Part shown: positions 26,803 through 35,017 of the stretch, piece by piece
Layout: every line of letters begins with the position of its first letter
Position numbering within the stretch: the stretch's first letter is position 1
Source of the DNA: Streptomyces aidingensis
GTDB taxonomy: Bacteria > Actinomycetota > Actinomycetes > Streptomycetales > Streptomycetaceae
Direction: 5' to 3'
DNA: 64,000 nucleotides
NCBI RefSeq assembly: GCF_900112355.1
Contig: NZ_FOLM01000001.1
Span: 355,276 to 419,275, forward strand
The notes under the pieces: generated by a model
What the model was told of the DNA's origin: nothing
The model's database searches: none
Seen by the model: only the letters and a program-made list of their open reading frames with translations
Program-made: the position numbers and the translations under genes

Positions 26803-29682
26803 ATGACTGAAGACCGCCGGCTGCGGGCCGTGGTGGAACTGGCCCAGCGGATGGCGGCGGCGCGGGAACTGCGCGAGGCCGCCCGCGCCGCCGCGGACGC
26901 CGCCCGCCACGCCCTGCACGGCTCCTTCGCCGCGGTCTCCGCCTGGGAACGGGAGCGCGGCCGGCTCCGGGTGCTGGTCAACACCGGTGAGCTGGCCGAG
27001 GGCGAGGAGGAGTTCCCGGCCGACGAGTCCTACCCGGTGCACGAGTTCCCGGACATCACCGAGCTGCCGCCGGCCGCCTGGGCGGAGACCGCCGACGGCC
27101 GCCGGCTGGGACCCGGCACGCACTGCCCGCGGCGGGGCGCCGCGCTGCGCCGCCGCGGGCGCGGCAGCTGTGTGGTGGCACCGGTGGTGCTGCACGACCG
27201 TGCCTGGGGCGAGCTGTATGTGGCGCGCGGCGCGGACGCCGGCCCGTTCGACGCGGCGGACACCCGGTTCGCCTCGGTGCTGGCCGCGGTCGTCGCCACC
27301 GGGCTGACGCAGCACGAGCGGCTGGCCGAGGTGCGGCGGCTGGCGTTCACCGATCCGCTGACCGGCCTGGCCAACCGCCGCGCGGTGGACGCCCGGCTGG
27401 ACGAGGCGGTGGCCGAGCACCGCCGCAGCGGAGCCGTGGTCTCCCTGGTGGTCTGCGACATCAACGGCCTGAAGCAGGTCAACGACACCCTGGGGCATGT
27501 CACCGGCGATCGTCTGCTGGAACGATTCGGCTCGGTGCTTTCCCGGTGCGGCGCGCAGCTTCCCGGCACCCTGGCCGCCCGGCTGGGCGGCGACGAGTTC
27601 TGCCTGATCGCGACCGGGCCGGCCACGGCCGAGGTGCTCCGGGTGGCCGGGGAGGTGTGCGAGCGTGCCGCCGATCTGGGGCTGGGCGAGGGGGTGGCCT
27701 GCGGGGTGGCCTCCACCGGCGCGGACATCGGGCCGCTGCGCTCGGGCGGACGGCTCTTCCGGCTGGCGGACGCGGCCCAGTACCGGGCCAAGGCGGCCCG
27801 GTCGGCCGGGCCGGTGCTGGCCGGCGGGGAGATCCGCCGGCTGGCCGACACGGCCCGGGCCGAGGCCCCGGAGCGCCGGGCGTTCCGCTCCCGGCCCGCG
27901 GCCTCCCGGAGCGGGCCGCCGCTCAAGCGGCACGGCCTGGGGGATCTCCCGCTGCCCGGCCGCGCCGCCGTCGCCCGGGCCCCGGCACCGGCGGCGGAAA
28001 CGGCCGGGGCACCGGCGGCGGAGCGGCCCTCGGAGCGCCCCCCGTGGCGGCCGGGCACCGGGGGCGATGGAGTGGACAGCGATTCAGGACGTAGGGTTCT
28101 GAATATGGCTATGCATGTGGTGCTCGGCCCCTCGGGGGTCACGCTGGACGATGTGGTCGCCGTGGCCCGCCACGGCGCCCGGGTGGAACTGTCCCCGGCG
28201 GCGCTCGACGCGCTCGCCGCCGCCCGCCGGGTGGTGGACGGCCTGGCCGCCGGACCCGATCCCGTCTACGGCGTCTCCACCGGCTTCGGCGCCCTCGCCG
28301 TGCGCCACATCCCGCCCGCGCTCCGCACCCGCCTCCAGCGCAACATCGTCCGCTCACACGCCGCCGGCATGGGGCCGAGGGTGGAGCGCGAGGTGGTCCG
28401 GGCGCTGATGTTCCTGCGGCTGAAGACCCTCGCCTCCGGCCACACCGGTGTCCGCCCCGAGGTGGCCGCCACCATGGCCGCCGTCCTCAACGCCGGCATC
28501 ACGCCCGTCGTCCACGAATACGGCTCGCTCGGCTGCTCCGGTGATCTGGCCCCGCTCTCGCACTGCGCCCTCACCCTGCTCGGCGAGGGCGACGCCGAGG
28601 GGCCCGACGGCACCGTGCGCCCGGCCGCCGGACTGCTCGCCGAGCACGGCATCACCCCTCTGGAACTGCGCGAGAAGGAAGGGCTGGCACTGCTCAACGG
28701 CACCGACGGCATGCTCGGCATGCTCGCCCTGGCCTGCACCGACCTGGCCCGGCTGTGCACCTCCGCCGATATCACCGCCGCCCTCACCCTGGAGGCGCTG
28801 CTCGGCACCGACCGGGTGCTCGCCCCCGAACTGCACGCCATCCGCCCGCACCCGGGCCAGGCCGACAGCGCCGCCAACATGCGCCGGATGCTCGCCGGCT
28901 CGGGACTGACCGGGCAGCACCAGGACGACGCCCCGCGGGTGCAGGACGCCTATTCGGTGCGCTGCGCCCCACAGGTCACCGGCGCCGGCCGGGACACCCT
29001 GGCGCACGCCCGGACCGTGGCCGGGCGGGAACTCGCCGCCGCCGTGGACAACCCCGTGGTGCTGCTGAATCCGGACGGCACCGGCCGGGTGGAGTCCAAC
29101 GGCAACTTCCACGGCGCCCCGGTCGCCTATGTGCTGGACTTCCTGGCCATCGCCGCCGCCGACCTGGCCTCGATCTGCGAGCGCCGCACCGACCGGCTGC
29201 TGGACAAGAACCGCTCGCACGGCCTGCCGCCGTTCCTGGCCGGTGACGCGGGCGTGGACTCCGGGCTGATGATCGCCCAGTACACCCAGGCCGCGCTGGT
29301 CGGTGAGCTCAAGCGGCTGGCCGTCCCCGCCTCGGCCGACTCCATTCCGTCCTCCGCCATGCAGGAGGACCACGTCTCCATGGGCTGGTCGGCGGCGCGC
29401 AAGCTGCGCGTCGCCGTGGACGGACTCACCCGGGTGATCGCCGTGGAGCTGTGTGCCGCGACCCGGGCGCTGGAGCTGCGGGCCGCGCAGCCCGCCGCCG
29501 GCGCGCCCGGCGGGCAGCCCGGCCCGGCGGCACGGGCGGTGCTGGCCGCGGCGCGTGCGGCGGGCGTCGGGGGCCCGGGGGAGGACCGCTTCCTGGCCCC
29601 GGACCTGGCGGCGGCCGAGGCCCTGGTGCGGGACGGCGGACTGGTGCGGGCCGCGGAGCAGGTCACCGGGCCGCTGGTATAG
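26803..29682 (+). CDS. GAF-GGDEF diguanylate cyclase whose frame continues into HutH
   Basis: The frame opened by the ATG at 26803 encodes a signalling protein: a GAF-like sensor region (residues about 15-170), then a GGDEF domain (about 178-340) with FTDPLTGLANRR, CDINGLKQVNDTLGH and an intact GGDEF at 262-266. It would make cyclic di-GMP. The Arg-x-x-Asp inhibitory site that precedes GGDEF in many cyclases is absent. A Pro/Ala-rich stretch (about 345-430) then leads with no stop codon straight into histidine ammonia-lyase at residue 435. In S. coelicolor I recall two separate adjacent genes here (a CdgE-like protein and hutH). So this is either a real 959-residue fusion, two proteins from one frame through an internal hutH start, or a sequencing or mutational loss of the first stop. 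Confidence 0.75.
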   Translation: MTEDRRLRAVVELAQRMAAARELREAARAAADAARHALHGSFAAVSAWERERGRLRVLVNTGELAEGEEEFPADESYPVHEFPDITELPPAAWAETADGRRLGPGTHCPRRGAALRRRGRGSCVVAPVVLHDRAWGELYVARGADAGPFDAADTRFASVLAAVVATGLTQHERLAEVRRLAFTDPLTGLANRRAVDARLDEAVAEHRRSGAVVSLVVCDINGLKQVNDTLGHVTGDRLLERFGSVLSRCGAQLPGTLAARLGGDEFCLIATGPATAEVLRVAGEVCERAADLGLGEGVACGVASTGADIGPLRSGGRLFRLADAAQYRAKAARSAGPVLAGGEIRRLADTARAEAPERRAFRSRPAASRSGPPLKRHGLGDLPLPGRAAVARAPAPAAETAGAPAAERPSERPPWRPGTGGDGVDSDSGRRVLNMAMHVVLGPSGVTLDDVVAVARHGARVELSPAALDALAAARRVVDGLAAGPDPVYGVSTGFGALAVRHIPPALRTRLQRNIVRSHAAGMGPRVEREVVRALMFLRLKTLASGHTGVRPEVAATMAAVLNAGITPVVHEYGSLGCSGDLAPLSHCALTLLGEGDAEGPDGTVRPAAGLLAEHGITPLELREKEGLALLNGTDGMLGMLALACTDLARLCTSADITAALTLEALLGTDRVLAPELHAIRPHPGQADSAANMRRMLAGSGLTGQHQDDAPRVQDAYSVRCAPQVTGAGRDTLAHARTVAGRELAAAVDNPVVLLNPDGTGRVESNGNFHGAPVAYVLDFLAIAAADLASICERRTDRLLDKNRSHGLPPFLAGDAGVDSGLMIAQYTQAALVGELKRLAVPASADSIPSSAMQEDHVSMGWSAARKLRVAVDGLTRVIAVELCAATRALELRAAQPAAGAPGGQPGPAARAVLAAARAAGVGGPGEDRFLAPDLAAAEALVRDGGLVRAAEQVTGPLV
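28105..29682 (+). CDS. hutH: Histidine ammonia-lyase
   Basis: First step of histidine breakdown: L-histidine to urocanate and ammonia. From the ATG at 28105 (MAMHVVLGPSG) the 525 residues match Streptomyces HutH along the full length. The self-forming MIO cofactor site is GSLGCSGDLAPLSH, Cys144-Ser145-Gly146, the Cys variant known in Streptomyces instead of Ala-Ser-Gly. Other signatures are VYGVSTGFGALA, NGTDGMLGML, QDAYSVRCAPQV, DNPVVLLNPDG and SIPSSAMQEDHVSMGW. The reading frame is continuous with the GGDEF protein upstream. A separate product would start at 28105, where the sequence just upstream (28072-28104) is less GC-rich than its surroundings and might hold a promoter, but I see no clear ribosome site. 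Confidence 0.93.
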   Translation: MAMHVVLGPSGVTLDDVVAVARHGARVELSPAALDALAAARRVVDGLAAGPDPVYGVSTGFGALAVRHIPPALRTRLQRNIVRSHAAGMGPRVEREVVRALMFLRLKTLASGHTGVRPEVAATMAAVLNAGITPVVHEYGSLGCSGDLAPLSHCALTLLGEGDAEGPDGTVRPAAGLLAEHGITPLELREKEGLALLNGTDGMLGMLALACTDLARLCTSADITAALTLEALLGTDRVLAPELHAIRPHPGQADSAANMRRMLAGSGLTGQHQDDAPRVQDAYSVRCAPQVTGAGRDTLAHARTVAGRELAAAVDNPVVLLNPDGTGRVESNGNFHGAPVAYVLDFLAIAAADLASICERRTDRLLDKNRSHGLPPFLAGDAGVDSGLMIAQYTQAALVGELKRLAVPASADSIPSSAMQEDHVSMGWSAARKLRVAVDGLTRVIAVELCAATRALELRAAQPAAGAPGGQPGPAARAVLAAARAAGVGGPGEDRFLAPDLAAAEALVRDGGLVRAAEQVTGPLV

Positions 29683-29686
29683 CGCG

Positions 29687-29720
29687 GCCGTGCGGGCCGG
29701 CGTCAGCCGGTCCGCACGGC
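29687..29720. terminator. Bidirectional terminator hairpin
   Basis: A 14-bp stem with one G-T pair (29687-29700 with 29707-29720) and a 6-base loop, between the end of hutH and the convergent small gene, overlapping the last codons of the latter. Confidence 0.7.
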
Positions 29721-29978
29721 GGCGGAGGCGGCGGGCCCGGCGTCCCGGCCGGCGTGGTGCTGCTTCCGGTCGCTGTCCGCGGCCGGAGGGGCGGTTTCGG
29801 TGCCGGCCCGGTCCGGAGTGCCGGGCGCGGCCGGCTGCTCGGCGGCGGGCACGGGCCGGGGGGACGGCTCACCGCCCGCGTAGGCGGACGGCATCAGCCA
29901 GATTCCGCACAGCACTCCGCCGGCCACAAAACCGGTGATCAGGGTGCGGCGGTCGGCCATACGGCGGTGGTCTGCCAC
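29703..29978 (-). CDS. Small membrane-anchored or secreted protein, unknown
   Basis: A 91-residue protein with a short basic start (ADHRRMADRRT), one hydrophobic segment (LITGFVAGGVLCGIWLMPSAYA) that is either a signal peptide or a membrane anchor, and a low-complexity Pro/Ala/Asp-rich remainder outside. No named family recognised. The GTG at 29978 has GGGAG six bases upstream; an ATG seven codons in is an alternative. It converges on hutH through the shared hairpin. Existence is moderately supported by the signal-like segment and ribosome site. Confidence 0.55.
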   Translation of the reverse strand: MADHRRMADRRTLITGFVAGGVLCGIWLMPSAYAGGEPSPRPVPAAEQPAAPGTPDRAGTETAPPAADSDRKQHHAGRDAGPAASAAVRTG

Positions 29979-30181
29979 GAGGGCTCCCGGGTGGTGCGGG
30001 TGGGGACTGCGGTGGGGGGACAAACGGGGAGGGGACCGGCGGAGACGGACGGGGACGGACGGGGACGGCGCTTCGGCGGCAGCGGGTCCCGCACGCCGAG
30101 GCGGGGACGTGAGCAGTGATGTTACGGGGCGCTGCGGGTCGCGGGGAAGTGGCGGCGGCCGGGCGCCGTACCCTCCGAGAC

Positions 30182-30544
30182 ATGAGTGAGGAACAGTCCG
30201 AGTATGTCCGTCTTCGCATTGACATGGTGCTGGAGGCATCCGATGTCCTGCTGCTGATCGAGGCGGCCCGCTCCCGGATCGCCGAGGACGAGCTGATGCC
30301 CGACGAGGAACGGAACCTGGCCCTGGAGGCCGTCTCGCAGGACGCGGCCGAGGCCCTGGCCTATCTGGTCGACCCGATCGACCTGGTCAGCGAGGTGCCG
30401 GGGGTGGAACTGGCGCACGCCTCGTGGAGCAGCGAACTGGCCGAGTACGACCCCGAGGAGGAATGGCCCTGGGACGAGGAGGAATGGGACACCGAGGAGG
30501 GCGACGGCGGGGCGGAGGAACTGCCCGAGCCCGACGTCCGCTGA
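30182..30544 (+). CDS. Acidic protein of unknown function
   Basis: A 120-residue protein starting MSEEQSEYVRLRIDMVLEASDVLLLIEAARSRI. The first 80 residues look like an ordinary helical globular domain; the last 35 are almost all Asp, Glu and Trp (DPEEEWPWDEEEWDTEEGD). I do not recognise the family. ATG start at 30182; codon usage is typical for the genome. It is probably a monocistronic gene divergent from the small gene at 29703-29978. Confidence 0.65.
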   Translation: MSEEQSEYVRLRIDMVLEASDVLLLIEAARSRIAEDELMPDEERNLALEAVSQDAAEALAYLVDPIDLVSEVPGVELAHASWSSELAEYDPEEEWPWDEEEWDTEEGDGGAEELPEPDVR

Positions 30545-30877
30545 GCCGCCCGCCCGCCGCCCGCGGTGCGTCGTGCGGGGCGTCCGCCGCTCCGGCCGAC
30601 GCCCACTCGGCGCGCGGATCGGCTCAGACCTCCGACCCGCCCCGCATCCGTCGCTGCGCCAGAGCGCGGCCGGCCACCGGACACCCGGCCCGGCGCCCGG
30701 TCCACCGCCCGCCGTTCAGCAGCACGCCCTCCGGCCGGCGGGCAGCAGCAACAACGGGCCCCTGCGTGCACCAGGGGGCCGGCGGCCCGCCCCCGGGCCA
30801 CCGCCCCCGGCGCGAAGCCCCGCCGCCGCCATCACGACCGGCGCCCCTCCCCCTCCCCCTTCTCCCGCCCGCCGGAC
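30545..30877. other. Gene-free spacer between convergent genes
   Basis: 333 bases between the acidic-protein gene (plus) and the SUKH-like gene (minus). I see no credible coding sequence. An imperfect hairpin near 30757-30780 (arms GGCCCCTG and CAGGGGGCC) may end transcription from either side. Confidence 0.5.
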
Positions 30878-32071
30878 TCAGCCGCCGGCCGGCGCCTCCC
30901 ACGGGCGGAAGACGGCGAACTCCAGCGGATCGTCGTCCTCGTCCAGCGCGGGCAGGCCGGGTATCCGGCCCTCGCCGCGCAGCCAGCTCAGCAGCATCCC
31001 GGTCAGCGTCATGCCGTGCAGCGGCGGGCCCTGCCCGGCATGCCGGGGCCAGACCACCAGCGGCCAGGAATCCGGCTCGCCCTCGGTCAGCCAGCCCAGC
31101 ACATCACCGTCGGCCGAGTCGGCGAAGGACAGCAGCCCGCCCGGCTCCGGCCAGACCGGCAGCGGACACTCCTCCGGGAACTCCGCCCGCAGCTCCCGGT
31201 AGACCTGTGCATCCGCCCGGGACCGCGCGACGAGCCCCGACCCGCCGCCGTCCAGCGGATCGTAGAAGCGCAGCCAGCCGCCCCACTCCCCGGCACCATA
31301 GAGCTCCATCAGCTCGGCATACTCCCGCGGCAGCCCCGTCCCCAGCCGCTCGGAGACCTCCGGCCAGGCCGGCTCCCCGGGCCGCGGCCGGTCCGGGGGC
31401 GGCGGAACCAGCACCCGCAGCGCCGCCGTCCCCGTGCCCGTCTCCAGGGCGAACCGGCGCAGCTCCGGGGAGAGCGGCACCCGCCGCGGCGGGGGTGTCC
31501 ACGGCCCGGGGCCGGTCAGCGCCCGGTTCCGCGCCACCACCGCGGGCAGCGGGCCGAACCCCTCGCCGCCGTCCGCCGGCCGCACCGGCCCGCGCACCAC
31601 GGCCGCCAGAAACTCCGACAGCGTCAGCCCGGTCTCCCACCAGGGGTTGCCCTCCCGGTAGAGCGCGTCCCGCCGGAAGACGGTGACCGTCCAGCGGTCC
31701 GGATCGGCCGCCGAGGTGTCCCAGAACAGCTCCTCGGCCGCCCGCGTCGTCCCCCAGGCCAGCAGCCCGCCCTCGGCCGGCCGGAACTCCGGGACCCGGC
31801 AGGCCCCGGACTCCCGGCTGAGTATCCGGCACATCCGGTGCGTGGAGCGCAGCCACTCCCCGTAGTCGAACCGGCCCTCCTGCCGGCATGGCACATGCAG
31901 CCACAGATGCCCGCCGAAATCCGCCGGGCCCCAGGCGTCGGCCAGCGCCTTGTAATCTCCCGGCAGCCGCACCCCGAGCCACCGCTCGACCCGCTCCCAG
32001 TCGACGCACACGCCCACCGGCGGACTCTCCCGGTCCACCGCCACCACCGCGGCCATCCCCGCCTCGTCCAT
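30878..32071 (-). CDS. Protein with two tandem SMI1/KNR4 (SUKH)-like domains
   Basis: A 397-residue protein made of two similar halves. The first (about 20-165) has DWERVERWLGVRLPGDYKALADAWGPADFGGHLWLHVP and later GLLAWGTTRAAEELFWDTS and a VTVFRRD strand. The second (about 235-385) has WPEVSERLGTGLPREYAELMELYGAGEWGGWLRFYDP, GLLSFADSADGDVLGWLTEGEPDSWPLVVW. This is the LP-x-x-Y / GG / leading-strand pattern of SMI1/KNR4 proteins. Many bacterial members of this superfamily neutralise polymorphic toxins, but no toxin gene is visible here, so an orphan immunity or other binding role is inference. I chose ATG 32071. Confidence 0.75.
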   Translation of the reverse strand: MDEAGMAAVVAVDRESPPVGVCVDWERVERWLGVRLPGDYKALADAWGPADFGGHLWLHVPCRQEGRFDYGEWLRSTHRMCRILSRESGACRVPEFRPAEGGLLAWGTTRAAEELFWDTSAADPDRWTVTVFRRDALYREGNPWWETGLTLSEFLAAVVRGPVRPADGGEGFGPLPAVVARNRALTGPGPWTPPPRRVPLSPELRRFALETGTGTAALRVLVPPPPDRPRPGEPAWPEVSERLGTGLPREYAELMELYGAGEWGGWLRFYDPLDGGGSGLVARSRADAQVYRELRAEFPEECPLPVWPEPGGLLSFADSADGDVLGWLTEGEPDSWPLVVWPRHAGQGPPLHGMTLTGMLLSWLRGEGRIPGLPALDEDDDPLEFAVFRPWEAPAGG

Positions 32072-32141
32072 GGCACCAAGCCTGCCACCGCCCACTGACA
32101 GACCCTCATGCCCGCCCGGAGTGACCGGATCTGACCTCTGG

Positions 32142-32633
32142 CTACTTCTCCTCCCCCTTCTCCCGGCCCTCTTCCTCCTCCTCGGCCTCATTCTCCGTCT
32201 CCCTGCCGTGTTCGGACGATTCCATTGCCCGCTGCGCGACCGAGAGTTCGAAGCCGGCGATCAGCGGATAGACGACGGAGACCAGAAAGGCGGCCAGCGG
32301 CCAGGCGGCCAGACCGCCGATGAAGTGGGCCACGGCCCAGGCGGTAAGGGTGGTGGCCCCCACGGACAGCGGACTCAGCGAAATCCCCATGGCCGTGACC
32401 GTGCTGGGCTCCCGCTCCAGCGGTTTGCGGAAACCGGACGAGGCCACAGCCTGCAGCATGCTGAAGGCGAGCGCCGCTCCCAGCGCAAAACAGATGATGT
32501 GCACCACTCCGGAAAGCGCCGCCTCGGCGTTGAGCAGCGCCAGCGCGGCGGTGATGGACACCGAAAACCCATATGCCTGACCGTTGTTGCGCAACGAGGA
32601 ACGCAGCCCGTGCGCCAGGTGTGTGAAATGCAT
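32142..32633 (-). CDS. Integral membrane protein, unknown function
   Basis: A 163-residue protein with three or four hydrophobic helices (GFSVSITAALALLNAEAAL, VVHIICFALGAALAFSMLQAV, TTLTAWAVAHFIGGLAAWPLAAFLVSVVYPLIAGF) and a strongly acidic cytosolic tail rich in Glu and Lys. ATG at 32633 has GGGAAG upstream. Codon usage is somewhat less GC-rich than its neighbours (for example an AT-containing start MHFTHLAHGLRSS). No family recognised. It sits 70 bp upstream of the SUKH-like gene on the same strand, so the two could be co-transcribed. Confidence 0.7.
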   Translation of the reverse strand: MHFTHLAHGLRSSLRNNGQAYGFSVSITAALALLNAEAALSGVVHIICFALGAALAFSMLQAVASSGFRKPLEREPSTVTAMGISLSPLSVGATTLTAWAVAHFIGGLAAWPLAAFLVSVVYPLIAGFELSVAQRAMESSEHGRETENEAEEEEEGREKGEEK

Positions 32634-32816
32634 GCTTCCCGCTCCGTGGTGGCGAGACAAATCGCTTCCGAGCCGCTCAATTCTGCACGAATTCCCGCCG
32701 CCGTTCCCGCACCCCGCCACCCCCGGGCCACCGCCCGGCGCGCTCCCGCCGTCCGCCTGTCAGACCTGGCATGTAGCTTTCTGCCGTTCTGCCCGCAGCT
32801 GTCGAGGAGACCTCGC

Positions 32817-33695
32817 GTGGTCCGTCACACTCCGCCCCGCCCGGTGCCGATCGAGGAACTGTGCCCGGAGCTTGCTCCCTTCCGCAGGGAGGCGGTGCGG
32901 CTGCACCCCCGCTCCGGCAGTCCCACCTGCCGGGACAGCTCGGTCGGTGGCCCGCTGCTGTGGCCGGAGGAGGAGCCATGGCCGATCTGCCCGGGCAGAC
33001 AGGGAGACGTGTCCTACGCCGGCCACGAGGAGCCCGTGCCGTACATACCGATAGCGCAGGTCTACCGGTCGGACGCCCCTTGGACGCCCTTCCCCGAAGG
33101 GCGTGACCTGCTCCAGGTGCTGTGGTGCCCCTACGACCACGGTGAGTTCTGCTACCCGCTGCCGATGGTGCGCTGGCGCTCCGCCGCTCCGGTGGCGCGC
33201 GTGGCGTCTGCTCCGCCGCCGCCCGCCGGGGCTTCCGAGGATTACGTGCCTGACCCCTGCATCCTCCATCCCGAACCCGTGGTGGAGTACCCGAGCTCGG
33301 ATCTGCCCGACGAGGTCGCCGATCGCATCAGGGACCGCCTTGACCGCCTGGAGACGGAGACCGGCTGGATGTACCACTACCACTTGGCCGACGCACCGGG
33401 CATCAAGCTCGGAGGCTACCCGGGCTGGACCCAGGAGCCGTGCTGGCCCGGCTGCCCCTCCTGCGGCAAGCGCATGGAGCACCTGATCACCGTGAGCAGC
33501 TGGGAGTGCGACGGCGAATCCTGGCGCACCTGGCTCCCCACCGAGGACCGGGTCATCGAAAACGGCCGGGAAACCAGACGCCAAGGGGTGATCAACGCGG
33601 CGGGCCTGATGCTGGGGGACGCCGGAGGCGTGTACATCTTTGAATGCCCCCGCTGTCCCGACCGCCCCCTCGGCCACTGGTTCGACTGCTCCTGA
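32817..33695 (+). CDS. DUF1963/YwqG-like protein of unknown function
   Basis: A 292-residue soluble protein. GGPLLWPEEEPWPICPGRQGD, PYIPIAQVYRSDAP and LLQVLWCPYDHGEFCYP resemble the G-P-x-x-P, WP-x-C and QV-x-x pattern of DUF1963/YwqG-type proteins. Two Cys pairs, PSCGK near 215 and ECPRCPDRP near 280, could bind a metal. The GTG at 32817 has GAGGAG seven bases upstream, which decided the start over a much longer open frame. Base usage is less extreme than in neighbouring genes, hinting at acquisition. The family link is tentative. Confidence 0.65.
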   Translation: MVRHTPPRPVPIEELCPELAPFRREAVRLHPRSGSPTCRDSSVGGPLLWPEEEPWPICPGRQGDVSYAGHEEPVPYIPIAQVYRSDAPWTPFPEGRDLLQVLWCPYDHGEFCYPLPMVRWRSAAPVARVASAPPPPAGASEDYVPDPCILHPEPVVEYPSSDLPDEVADRIRDRLDRLETETGWMYHYHLADAPGIKLGGYPGWTQEPCWPGCPSCGKRMEHLITVSSWECDGESWRTWLPTEDRVIENGRETRRQGVINAAGLMLGDAGGVYIFECPRCPDRPLGHWFDCS

Positions 33696-33715
33696 CCCGA
33701 GCCTCCCACCCGAGT

Positions 33716-33752
33716 CCCGCCGCCCTGCGGCAGGGCTTCAGCCTTCGGCGGG
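33716..33752. terminator. Hairpin after DUF1963-like gene
   Basis: GCCCTGCGGCAGGGC (33722-33736) forms a 6-bp stem with a CGG loop. An overlapping alternative stem pairs 33716-33722 with 33746-33752. It begins 21 bases after the stop at 33695 and is a plausible terminator. Confidence 0.5.
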
Positions 33753-33884
33753 GAGAGAGCCCACGGGCCGTAGCCGTTCTCATCGCGGTCGAGATACTCC
33801 TGGCGGGTGCTTCCACCGGCAGTGCTGTGCGTCCGGTCCGCCTTCTCAGCGGGCATCTCCCGCTCTGTGGCACGTGCTCGCTGT

Positions 33885-34090
33885 CGGGGAGGCCAGCAGG
33901 AGAACAAGTGCGTCCCGGCCGAGGTTGCTGCCCCGGCCGGTGCGGGGACGAGCCATTCGCGGAAGCCGGTCAGCATGGCGCCGCGGGCCCCGGCATCGAG
34001 GCCGTAGAGGTGGGTGACATGGGAACGGCAGGAGCCGTCCAGCGGGCCGAGTATTCCGGGGCGTCGCCGGAGATGGTCCAGGTGTTCTGA
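33885..34090 (-). pseudogene. Remnant of a gene with LRRRPG and GFREWLV motifs
   Basis: Reading the minus strand from about 34090 gives EHLDHLRRRPGILG, then SHVTHLYGLDAGARGAMLTGFREWLV. This resembles, from memory, a small actinomycete family with an RKRPGMY motif followed by a GLLxGFREWLV motif. After the motif the frame turns into low-complexity sequence and no proper start, ribosome site or C-terminal part exists. I read it as a decayed fragment. Confidence 0.4.
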
Positions 34091-34386
34091 CGTTCCACCG
34101 GTCAACCCCGAGCGCCCACCGGCGGACGGCCTCCAGGACGCCGGGCAGCCCACCACCCGGCAGCCATCCGCACGGCCCAGGACAGCCCGGCGCCCCTACG
34201 GCCGGCGGCAGCCCTCACCCACCGCCGAAGCCACCACCAGCCCAACCCAACCCCCGCGCGCACAGACAGCGAAGCGGCCCGGTCCCCGTGAGCCACAGCG
34301 GGAACCGGACCGCACGACGGACAGCCATCCGCCGCAACCCCGGGAACCGGTGCGCGAAGGAACCCCGGGGAGTCCATCACCGGCCG

Positions 34387-34650
34387 CTACCCGGCACTGT
34401 CGTGGTAGGGGTTGCCCGGCGCCGGTTCCACCACCCAGCGCTGCTCGATCCGCAACGTGAACCGCCGGTGCGAGGGGTTCAGCCCTGTGTGCTTGATCGT
34501 CCACACCTCGACCGACAGCGGCTCGTCCCGGGCCGTGAGCGACCGCGCGCCGCAGTCCGCGCACTCGGCCGTGAACTCCGCCCGGGGCAACTCCGGTGAC
34601 GGGTCCAGCGTCAGCGTCCACTCAGTCGTTCTGATGACAGCCCGGCTCAC
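34387..34650 (-). CDS. DUF7848-type small protein
   Basis: An 87-residue protein: SRAVIRTTEWTLTLDP, ECADCGARS with a CxxC pair, and VEVWTIKHTGLNPSHRRFTLRIEQRW. This is the pattern (RAV-R-x-x-W, AEC-x-x-C, W-x-x-KH-x-x-x-x-x-H) of small Streptomyces proteins I know as DUF7848. The GTG start at 34650 overlaps the stop of the upstream gene in GTGA, so the two are translationally coupled. Function unknown; such genes often sit beside XRE-type regulators, as here. Confidence 0.7.
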   Translation of the reverse strand: MSRAVIRTTEWTLTLDPSPELPRAEFTAECADCGARSLTARDEPLSVEVWTIKHTGLNPSHRRFTLRIEQRWVVEPAPGNPYHDSAG

Positions 34651-34922
34651 CGCAGCGTCCCCCGCCGTGACCGGTTGTTCGTCACGGCCACCCGGGCGCT
34701 GAGCGACGCCTGGTCGCCGAGGACCACCACGTCCTCACGGTCCGCCTGCCACTCCCGGCCGCCTCCCAGCGGGCGCAGGTGCACCCAGATGCGGTCGACG
34801 TCCATCACTTCTCCGACCCTGTCCCGCACGGTGTCACGGGCCACCACACCCCTGCGCAGCTCCGGTGGCCGTTTCCCGCCCCCGGCCGCACCACCCACCG
34901 GCGACCCGGCATTACTCTTCAT
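34647..34922 (-). CDS. Small protein coupled to DUF7848 gene, unknown function
   Basis: A 91-residue protein with a Gly-rich start, then RGVVARDTVRDRVGEVMDVDRIWVHLRPLGGGREWQADREDV, a short beta-barrel-like core known in many Streptomyces small proteins, and a basic end (RVAVTNNRSRRG). ATG at 34922 follows AGGAG. It is the first gene of a two-gene unit and is divergent from the XRE-type regulator at 35090. No biochemical function can be assigned. Confidence 0.7.
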   Translation of the reverse strand: MKSNAGSPVGGAAGGGKRPPELRRGVVARDTVRDRVGEVMDVDRIWVHLRPLGGGREWQADREDVVVLGDQASLSARVAVTNNRSRRGTLR

Positions 34923-35017
34923 CCGTCAACGCTCCTAGTCAGCGTCTGGCCACGCCCCCGGACGTCGCCACGTCGCGGGGGTACGTGCTTGCGTGACCAT
35001 GGTTTGCGCCGCCGTGT

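Larger units (their letters stand above)
33696..34386. other. 691-bp non-coding or decayed region
   Basis: No intact gene. It holds, in order, a hairpin after the DUF1963-like gene (33716-33752), a stretch with weak MsrA-like similarity on the minus strand (about 33760-33810, see rejected list), a pseudogene remnant (33885-34090) and then C-rich sequence without any feature I can support. It looks like decayed accessory DNA. Confidence 0.55.

Noticed and set aside
33716..33770. Possible end of an IS605/TnpB-type element or its guide RNA
   Set aside because: The hairpin and the following GGGGAGAGAGCCC reminded me of such ends, but there is no transposase sequence and no second end.
33760..33810. 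Minus-strand QEYLDRDENGYG segment resembling the MsrA end [15 protein letters not shown]
   Set aside because: The match is a dozen residues with no other MsrA motif beside it. It may be a fragment of msrA, which lies 3 kb away, but it is too short to annotate.
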